Below are positions 1 through 4,908 of a DNA stretch of 7,420 nt, piece by piece. The notes beneath the pieces are model-generated. The model had not been told where the DNA came from, did not search any database, and was given only the letters and a program-made list of their open reading frames with translations. Location of the stretch: positions 1 to 7,420 of the forward strand of contig WGDG01000277.1 of NCBI GenBank assembly GCA_015493425.1, read 5' to 3'. This DNA is from Sulfurovum sp. (lineage in GTDB: Bacteria; Campylobacterota; Campylobacteria; Campylobacterales; Sulfurovaceae). The translations under genes were made by a program, and so were the position numbers. The stretch's first letter is position 1. Every line of letters starts with the position of its first letter.

Positions 1-446
1 ATGTTGCGAAAGTCGCCAGAGAGTTCTACAATGAACCTTACGGCTGGGGCGGCGGATACGGATGCCGTGACTGTTCTGCAACCACCCGTGATTTTCTCGG
101 TGTATTTGGCATTTTTCTAAGACGCAACTCCAGCAAACAGGCACAGGACGGGCAGTCTGTCTACATCAAAGGCATACCCCAAAAGGCCAAAAAGAAAAAG
201 ATCATCCGTGAAGCGGAACCCTTCCGTTCTCTGCTCTATGTGCCTGGACACATTGTGCTTTACCTTGGACAGTACAAAGGAGAACCGGTGATTATGCATA
301 CCTACTGGGGTGTCCGTAAAAAAGACGGTACCAAACTCATTACCGGCAGAACTATCATCACGACCACCGAACCGGGCAAAGAGCGCAGAGATACCAAGCC
401 TGAAAGCAGGCTGATCAATACGCTCAAGACCATTGTGAAATTTTGA
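1..446 (+). CDS. NlpC/P60 (C40) family cell-wall peptidase, 5'-truncated
   Basis: This is the C-terminal 147 codons of a gene whose start lies before the window; the reading frame begins at base 3. The NlpC/P60 triad pattern is visible. A nucleophile Cys sits in RDCSATTRDFLG (visible residue 24), preceded by the aromatic/Gly-rich YGWGGGYG. The catalytic His is in PGHIVLYLG (visible residue 83), and a third polar residue is probably His in MHTYWG (visible residue 99). Members of this family hydrolyse the bond between D-glutamate and a diamino acid in peptidoglycan stem peptides, acting in the periplasm. Campylobacterota homologues often carry SH3-like domains N-terminal to this core, but that part is outside the window, so any signal peptide cannot be judged. 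A basic stretch (KAKKKK, visible residues 61-66) lies between the Cys and the first His and looks like a surface loop. The stop is 22 bp before rsmD, so co-transcription is possible. The family call is firm; the exact substrate is inferred. Confidence 0.85.
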   Translation, partial: VAKVAREFYNEPYGWGGGYGCRDCSATTRDFLGVFGIFLRRNSSKQAQDGQSVYIKGIPQKAKKKKIIREAEPFRSLLYVPGHIVLYLGQYKGEPVIMHTYWGVRKKDGTKLITGRTIITTTEPGKERRDTKPESRLINTLKTIVKF

Positions 447-456
447 TGCTTTTGGG

Positions 457-462
457 TAGAAT
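457..462 (+). promoter_or_regulatory. Possible -10 element (TAGAAT) upstream of rsmD
   Basis: TAGAAT is preceded by TTTGGG and ends 6 bases before the rsmD ATG. This resembles the extended -10 seen elsewhere in the window. If used, transcription would begin at about base 469, which is the A of the start codon, giving a leaderless mRNA. No Shine-Dalgarno-like sequence precedes rsmD, which fits, but read-through from the upstream peptidase gene is an equally good explanation. Confidence 0.35.
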
Positions 463-468
463 GTCAGC

Positions 469-1086
469 ATGAAAAACCAACGCAGACACAAAGAGAAGAT
501 CAAACTCTTCACCACCACCATCATCGCCGGGGAGTTCAAGGGCAAAACCATTGAAATTCCCGACATTGCCACGACACGCAGTTCCAAATCGATTTTGAGA
601 GAATCGTTCTTCAATACAGTACAGTTCGAGATCATTGGCAAAAATTTTGTTGAAGTCTTTGCCGGCAGCGGTTCTGTAGGACTTGAGGCACTCAGCAGAG
701 GTGCATCGGAATGCTACTTTATGGAGTACAACCGCATTGCGTTCCAGTCACTTGAAAATAATATCAAGCAGACAGACCCCGGCCGATGCCATGCTTTTTA
801 CGGAGACAGCTTTGAAAAGTTTGCCGATGTGTATGCTTTGGTTAAACGTACCGGTGAGAAAACCTATTTCTATTTCGACCCACCCTTCTCCACCCGTGAC
901 GGTATGGATGATGTCTACGACAAAACCCTTGCACTTATAGAACAGATAGAGCCTGAAGTGTGTGAAATGGTTGCTGTCGAGCATATGACTAACCTTACCA
1001 TGCCTGAAACTATCGGTGCACTTAGCAAAGTCAAAAAGAAGAAATTTGGCCGCAGTACCCTCTCTTATTATACCCCGTCTGAGTGA
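469..1086 (+). CDS. rsmD: 16S rRNA (guanine(966)-N(2))-methyltransferase RsmD
   Basis: This 205-residue protein is predicted to methylate N2 of G966 (E. coli numbering) in 16S rRNA, using S-adenosylmethionine, late in assembly of the small subunit. Family signatures in order are IIAGEFKGKTIEIP (18-31), the TTRSSKSILRESFFN stretch (35-49, equivalent to the TTDRVRETLFN region of E. coli RsmD), SAM-binding motif I VEVFAGSGSVGLEALSRGA (61-79), an acidic residue after strand 2 (E86 in MEYN), and catalytic motif IV DPPF (137-140). The C-terminus FGRSTLSYYTP matches the end of the family. Length is normal. The first 17 residues are a short basic extension. ATG 469 is used because it is the first start giving the complete domain; there is no good Shine-Dalgarno in front of it. 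The gene follows the C40 peptidase by 22 bp and is followed at once by a hairpin. Confusion with another small N6/N2 methyltransferase is possible but unlikely. Confidence 0.92.
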   Translation: MKNQRRHKEKIKLFTTTIIAGEFKGKTIEIPDIATTRSSKSILRESFFNTVQFEIIGKNFVEVFAGSGSVGLEALSRGASECYFMEYNRIAFQSLENNIKQTDPGRCHAFYGDSFEKFADVYALVKRTGEKTYFYFDPPFSTRDGMDDVYDKTLALIEQIEPEVCEMVAVEHMTNLTMPETIGALSKVKKKKFGRSTLSYYTPSE

Positions 1087-1109
1087 CTCGTTTACTCTTG
1101 GTAAATGAG
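1087..1109 (+). terminator. Hairpin directly after rsmD; candidate terminator or operator
   Basis: CTCGTTTAC (1087-1095) and GTAAATGAG (1101-1109) form a 9-bp stem around the loop TCTTG, starting at the first base after the rsmD TGA. One pair is G-U in the + strand RNA but would be a C-A mismatch in the other strand, so the fold favours the rsmD transcript. Only ATTTG follows, a poor U-tract, so termination may be weak. The same inverted repeat covers the -35 position of the next promoter, so it could instead bind a regulator. Confidence 0.5.
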
Positions 1110-1110
1110 A

Positions 1111-1121
1111 TTTGCTATAAT
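1111..1121 (+). promoter_or_regulatory. Extended -10 promoter for the NYN-guaD operon
   Basis: TTTGCTATAAT contains a perfect TATAAT (1116-1121) with the upstream TG of an extended -10. This is the usual strong housekeeping promoter form in Campylobacterota, where a conserved -35 is absent. Transcription would start near base 1128, leaving a leader of about 14 nt before ATG 1142. No other -10 of this quality lies between rsmD and the next gene. Confidence 0.75.
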
Positions 1122-1141
1122 GCTTCCAAAAAAGAAGTTTT

Positions 1142-1888
1142 ATGACAAAAAAAGAAGACCACATTGCCCTCTTTATTGACTGTGACAACATTTCGCACCG
1201 TTCAATCGAGGGGATCATCAATGAACTGAGCAAATACGGCGTGGTGAACATCCGCCAGGCGTACGGTAACTGGACAAAAGACAACCTCAAGAACTGGGAA
1301 GACAAACTGCTGGAGTTTGCCATCAAACCCATTCAGCAGTTTGACTACTCCAAAAATAAAAATGCTACGGATATCCTGATGACGATCGACGCCATCGACC
1401 TGCTTCACACCAAAGACATCGATGCCTTTGCCTTTGCTACGAGTGACAGTGACTTCACCCCCGTGGTGATGCGTGTACAGGCTGAGGGCATCAAAGTATT
1501 CGGCTTTGGCGAGAAGAAGACACCAAAACCTTTTATGGCTGCATGTTCGCAGTTCATCTTTACCGAAAACCTGATGGAGAACCATGAAGATGGTACGGCT
1601 GAGACACCGGTAGAGAAAGAGAAGAAGCGCAAAACCGGCAGAGAGCTGCGACAGGACAGCTGGCTGGTCAATCTGCTGCGTACCGCTGTGGAGCAGACAG
1701 CAGACGATTATGGCTGGGCAAACCTCTCCGAAGTAGGACAGTATATCAATAACAAATCCTCTTTCTCGCCCCTGAATTACGGCTACAAGAAGCTGAGCTC
1801 ACTTATCAAGGAGATAGACCTCTTCGATGTTGCCTATGATGAAGTAAGCAAACAGATGAGCATTCGGGATAAACGCTGGAAAAATTGA
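1142..1888 (+). CDS. NYN domain (LabA/DUF88-type) protein with C-terminal LOTUS/OST-HTH domain
   Basis: This 248-residue, probably cytoplasmic protein has two domains. Residues 7-145 form a NYN domain, a PIN-like nuclease fold. The expected acidic residues are present: D13, D15 and N16 in FIDCDN, D77 and D83 in NATDILMTID, and D102 and D104 in SDSDF. The strand VFGFG (119-123) is typical of LabA/DUF88 proteins. A charged linker (about 146-170, rich in E and K) leads to a LOTUS/OST-HTH domain (about 171-244, with WANLSEVGQYI and YGYKKLSSLI), a winged-helix module that binds RNA in characterised proteins. The family is predicted to be a metal-dependent ribonuclease, but bacterial members are poorly characterised, so substrate and role are inference. 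The start is ATG 1142, about 14 nt from the predicted transcription start, with only a weak purine-rich AAAAAAGAAG ahead of it. The stop overlaps the start of guaD. Confidence 0.88.
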   Translation: MTKKEDHIALFIDCDNISHRSIEGIINELSKYGVVNIRQAYGNWTKDNLKNWEDKLLEFAIKPIQQFDYSKNKNATDILMTIDAIDLLHTKDIDAFAFATSDSDFTPVVMRVQAEGIKVFGFGEKKTPKPFMAACSQFIFTENLMENHEDGTAETPVEKEKKRKTGRELRQDSWLVNLLRTAVEQTADDYGWANLSEVGQYINNKSSFSPLNYGYKKLSSLIKEIDLFDVAYDEVSKQMSIRDKRWKN

Positions 1889-2349
1889 TGGATGCTTTTA
1901 TGCACGAAGCCTTCAAGGAGGCGCAAAAGGGTATCGAAGCAGGTGACGGCGGCCCGTTTGGTGCGGTTATTGTCAAGGAGGGAAAGATCATTGCGCGCGG
2001 CCACAACGAAGTCGTCAAACATAAAGACCCTACCGCCCATGCCGAAATGGTCGCCATACGCAATGCTTCGGCTGTATTAAACGATTTTCGGCTGAAAGGC
2101 TGTACACTCTACGTTACTGGAGAGCCCTGCCCCATGTGTTTTTCCGCCATTCACTGGGCACACATCGAACGCGTCTACTACTGCAATACCAAGGCACAGG
2201 CAGCGGCTATCGGGTTTGACGATTCACTCATTACGGAAATTATTCTCGGCAAGAGACCCGATCCCATCCGGTTTGAGCATACGCCTTCCCGAGACTGTGA
2301 AACACTTTTCACGCAGTGGTATGAAAAGCCGGATAAAATACCCTACTGA
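1888..2349 (+). CDS. guaD: Guanine deaminase, cytidine deaminase-fold (B. subtilis GuaD type)
   Basis: This 153-residue enzyme is predicted to hydrolyse guanine to xanthine and ammonia in the cytoplasm. The zinc site is complete: H51 with proton-shuttle E53 in DPTAHAE, and C81 and C84 in EPCPMC. Specificity for guanine deaminase rather than tRNA adenosine deaminase comes from GGPFGAVIVK (21-30), GFDDS (109-113) and a protein that ends in a Tyr (KIPY). In the B. subtilis enzyme, as I recall it, the Asp of this motif and the terminal Tyr contribute to the active site through domain swapping in the dimer. Length agrees with that enzyme (156 residues). I take ATG 1888 as the start because it overlaps the preceding TGA by one base (TGATG), a classic coupling arrangement, and aligns with the B. 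subtilis N-terminus. TTG 1885 and ATG 1900 are alternatives. The gene is co-transcribed with the NYN-LOTUS gene and ends 9 bp from the convergent helicase. Confidence 0.88.
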   Translation: MDAFMHEAFKEAQKGIEAGDGGPFGAVIVKEGKIIARGHNEVVKHKDPTAHAEMVAIRNASAVLNDFRLKGCTLYVTGEPCPMCFSAIHWAHIERVYYCNTKAQAAAIGFDDSLITEIILGKRPDPIRFEHTPSRDCETLFTQWYEKPDKIPY

Positions 2350-2358
2350 CAATACTGC

Positions 2359-4422
2359 TTAAGCACTCTCTTTCTTTTTGCCTTTGCGCTGTTCGGGTTC
2401 AACAAACTCCCCCTTGATCAATCCCGCTTCATACAGAAACTGTGAGGGAACATACTCGACCTTTTTAACTTTGTCAAATTTAGCCAGCGAAAGGTAAAGC
2501 TTGTCTTTTGCACGTGTTACGGCAACGTAGAAAAGTCTGCGTTCCTCCTCGATGGAACTCATCATCCTGCGGTTTGGAAAACGGCCGTCTACGAGGTCAA
2601 CAACGTAGACTTCGGGGAACTCCAGCCCTTTGCTGGCATGTACAGTCAGCAGGTTTACCCCCTCGCCTTCGCTCAGCTCACCGCCACCGAGTACCATAGC
2701 ATTGACAAAGCGTCCAAGTTCCTTGTACTGTCGGCTAAGATCGAGCAGGAGACGGGCTTTTCTGAGTATGCGTTCTCTGGCTGTTTTCTTTTTCTCTTCA
2801 TCGATCTCTCCAGTTTTCAAGCGGGCACGCTGGGTGGAGAGTATCTCTACAATCCCCTCGTAAAGCCTTGAGCCGATAATCGTCTGCAGTGTTTTGGACG
2901 GTGCTTCATAAGGATCAATATGTGCCATGAGACGGTAAAACTTTTCAAAAAACTTCACCCCCTCCTGCGTAATTTTGGGATGTTTAAGCAGCGGATGGGC
3001 ATAGACTTCCGCAGGAAGATCCAGGTGACGGAAGCGTGTTGCTGAGCCTATTTCGAAATCATCATCGAAAAGCCCCAGCTGCACATTCTTTTTGGGGTTG
3101 AGCTTGGGCAGATCGGTCTGCACGGGGTGGAGTACCCCCTGCCGGAAACTCCCTTTGCCAAAATGGACAAAACACTGAAACATCTCTTTGGAGAGTGCCG
3201 AGCCGATACCGGAGGCATATTCAAAAATATGGATGAAGGCCATCATATCTTTCGGGTTTACCAGAAGCGAGAGCATATCGAGCAGGAACTTGATCTCCTT
3301 GGCGTCAAAAAAGCTTGTACCGCCCTTGCGTTTGCAGGTAATACCAAGCTCTCTCAAACTTGCTTCAATACCGTCTGCGGAAGAGTTGTTACGGAAAATA
3401 ACGGCAATATCATCGTTAGGCACATGGGTATGTTTGATGGAGTGGGCAATGGCCTGATACTGTTCAAAAAGATCGTTGTAAATGAGTAGTTTTGGCGGGT
3501 GTGTCTTGCCATGTCTTCCTACTTCCAGCTTCTTGGGGTAAATACGTTCGTTTCGTTCAATGACACGGTTTGCCAGCGAGAGAATAGGTGCTGTCGAGCG
3601 GTAGTTGGTTTTGAGCGTAAAGACCTTTGCCTCCGGATAGCGGGTACCAAACGTTGCGATATTTTCGATATTCGCACCGTTAAAGGCGTAAATGCTCTGG
3701 TCGTAGTCTCCCACACAAAAGAGTGATTTCGGTCTGAGTGTATCAATGAGCGCACTTTGTAGAGTGTTGGTATCCTGGTACTCATCGACCAGTACTTCAT
3801 CAAAGGGGATATGATTCTCTTCCAAATGTGCTTTGATACGCAGCAGCAGGTCGTTGAATGAAGCGAAGCCATAAGTGATCTTCTCCTCTTCGAACGTTTC
3901 GACGATATGCATGTAGGTATCCATCAGAAGTTCGTGTTCAGGGTATTTTTCCAGAAACCAGACATCGAATCCGTCAAGAGAGGCATTCTGGTAAAGCGAA
4001 TACATCTCATAGAGATAGGTTGCAGAAAAGGGGGAGACATCGATATTCATCCGCTCGAAGTTGTGCTTTTCGTAAATGCTGCGAAAGAGTGTTTTCAGCT
4101 CTCCTGGCTGTTTGAGTGCGAGGTTTGGGTGCAGCTCCTTGAGCCAGCGGTAGCTGACTGCATGAAAGGTACCCGATTCGATCTTCGAAACCACCTTTTT
4201 GGGGAAGAAGCGTTCCAAACGGGCGATCATCTCTCCTGCTGCCTTGTTGGTAAAGGTCAGCAGCAGGATCTTATGCGGTTCCACACCGCTGTTGAGCAGG
4301 TGGGCAATGCGTCCGACAATGGTCGATGTCTTACCCGTGCCTGCACTGGCAATAATAAGGTTATGACCGGGTGCGGCTGTGGCAGCACTCAGCTGCTCGG
4401 CATTGAGGGCTGAGAGCGGCAC
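2359..4422 (-). CDS. ATP-dependent DNA helicase, UvrD/Rep/PcrA family (SF1)
   Basis: This 687-residue SF1A 3'-5' DNA helicase would act in DNA repair or replication-fork processing. All motifs are present in order: Q motif LNAEQ (6-10), Walker A ASAGTGKTS (25-33), Ia LTFTNKAAGEM (55-65), Walker B/II VDEYQDTN (212-219), III GDYDQSIYAFNGA (238-250), IV TNYRS (272-276), V TVHASKGLEF (593-602) and VI EERRLFYVAVTRAKD (626-640). The length is typical of Campylobacterota UvrD/Rep proteins. I cannot tell UvrD from Rep, so I give no symbol. The region 421-475 looks like a flexible insertion and contains QLGLF (448-452). The C-terminus is strongly basic (QRKGKKKESA). The start is GTG at 4420-4422, directly after the TAA of the upstream gene and in the same frame. 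No earlier start exists, and the next Met (residue 65) would remove the Walker A motif. There is no Shine-Dalgarno, so translation probably depends on reinitiation after the upstream gene. Confidence 0.93.
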   Translation of the reverse strand: MPLSALNAEQLSAATAAPGHNLIIASAGTGKTSTIVGRIAHLLNSGVEPHKILLLTFTNKAAGEMIARLERFFPKKVVSKIESGTFHAVSYRWLKELHPNLALKQPGELKTLFRSIYEKHNFERMNIDVSPFSATYLYEMYSLYQNASLDGFDVWFLEKYPEHELLMDTYMHIVETFEEEKITYGFASFNDLLLRIKAHLEENHIPFDEVLVDEYQDTNTLQSALIDTLRPKSLFCVGDYDQSIYAFNGANIENIATFGTRYPEAKVFTLKTNYRSTAPILSLANRVIERNERIYPKKLEVGRHGKTHPPKLLIYNDLFEQYQAIAHSIKHTHVPNDDIAVIFRNNSSADGIEASLRELGITCKRKGGTSFFDAKEIKFLLDMLSLLVNPKDMMAFIHIFEYASGIGSALSKEMFQCFVHFGKGSFRQGVLHPVQTDLPKLNPKKNVQLGLFDDDFEIGSATRFRHLDLPAEVYAHPLLKHPKITQEGVKFFEKFYRLMAHIDPYEAPSKTLQTIIGSRLYEGIVEILSTQRARLKTGEIDEEKKKTARERILRKARLLLDLSRQYKELGRFVNAMVLGGGELSEGEGVNLLTVHASKGLEFPEVYVVDLVDGRFPNRRMMSSIEEERRLFYVAVTRAKDKLYLSLAKFDKVKKVEYVPSQFLYEAGLIKGEFVEPEQRKGKKKESA

Positions 4423-4761
4423 TTATGCGTGACCGATAATGTAGTAGGTATTTTTATTGTTGACTTTTTTAAGCTGGAGTTTGTATTTTTCTGCCCAGCG
4501 GTTTACCAGCTCGGTAAATGCGGAGAGATTATCGGCATTGGCATCCTCTTCACATTTGATCTTCAGGTAGTCTTCGGAGTTGGACATGGCAATATACCCT
4601 TTTTCTACTGCAAGAGCATCGGCAAATGAGGGAATATGCGGCAAAAATTTTTGCATGCCGGGGGTATTGTCAATGATAGTATGTACCTGTTTGAGTGTCT
4701 GCTCGGTTACAGAGTAGCCAAGTTGTTTGAGAAGCGCTTCGGGAGTCAGTTCAAGATGCAT
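4423..4761 (-). CDS. Hypothetical protein (112 aa), operon partner of the helicase
   Basis: I do not recognise this protein. It has no signal peptide or membrane segment and appears soluble. The N-terminal part (LTPEALLKQLGY, then EQTLKQVHTIID) looks helical. A Pro-containing middle (FLPHIPSFADALAVEKGYIAMS) is followed by an acidic stretch (KCEEDANADN), an amphipathic helix (FTELVNRWAEKYKLQLKKV) and a short strand-like end (TYYIIG). It is probably a real gene: it has a good Shine-Dalgarno (AAGGA, 5 nt before ATG), an extended -10 upstream, no spacing to the helicase, and a codon pattern like its neighbours. The tight, in-frame junction with the helicase suggests a related function or translational control of the helicase, but this is inference. 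Membership of a Campylobacterota-restricted family is plausible and untested. Confidence 0.8.
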   Translation of the reverse strand: MHLELTPEALLKQLGYSVTEQTLKQVHTIIDNTPGMQKFLPHIPSFADALAVEKGYIAMSNSEDYLKIKCEEDANADNLSAFTELVNRWAEKYKLQLKKVNNKNTYYIIGHA

Positions 4762-4766
4762 GAATT

Positions 4767-4772
4767 TCCTTC
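4767..4772 (-). promoter_or_regulatory. Ribosome binding site of the 112-aa gene
   Basis: GAAGGA on the - strand lies 5 nt upstream of the ATG at 4761-4759. It fixes that start and contrasts with the helicase, which has no such site. Confidence 0.65.
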
Positions 4773-4798
4773 AATTGTAAATGTTGAAATAGAAGAGG

Positions 4799-4807
4799 AT
4801 TGTAGCA
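4799..4807 (-). promoter_or_regulatory. Extended -10 promoter for the hypothetical-helicase operon
   Basis: On the - strand the sequence reads TGCTACAAT, matching the TGnTAnAAT form of the other promoters in this window. Transcription would start near 4792, leaving a leader of about 30 nt that includes the GAAGGA site. It lies in the 147-bp spacer between this operon and the end of the protease gene. Confidence 0.65.
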
Positions 4808-4857
4808 GATTTTTGATTAGCATAGAAAACAGTTTGGGAATACATATATTTTGGATG

Positions 4858-4891
4858 AGAAGTTTTCCCGAATAAAAACGGAAAAACTTCT
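4858..4891 (-). terminator. Stem-loop after the M4 protease gene, probable terminator
   Basis: On the - strand AGAAGTTTTTCCG and CGGGAAAACTTCT pair over 13 bp around an 8-nt loop (TTTTTATT). It begins 17 nt past the protease TAA. One position is U-G in the protease transcript but C-A in the opposite strand, so the fold is continuous only in the protease mRNA. No U-run follows, so it may be a weak terminator or a 3'-end stabiliser rather than a canonical intrinsic terminator. Confidence 0.5.
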
Positions 4892-4908
4892 TGAATGTGT
4901 TTCTCTAC

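Noticed and set aside
1..120. ATG at base 1 opening a 39-codon frame
   Set aside because: Base 3 frame encodes the conserved Cys motif of the NlpC/P60 domain; the base 1 frame is a shadow ending at TAA 118-120.
117..1332. Long - strand open frames opposite the C40 peptidase, rsmD and the NYN gene (up to 194 codons)
   Set aside because: They lie antisense to genes with clear family motifs, show no recognisable domains, and have no promoter or ribosome binding site.
3907..4413. 168-codon + strand open frame opposite the helicase N-terminus
   Set aside because: It is antisense to the helicase motif region, its composition is that of a reversed coding strand, and it has no plausible initiation site.
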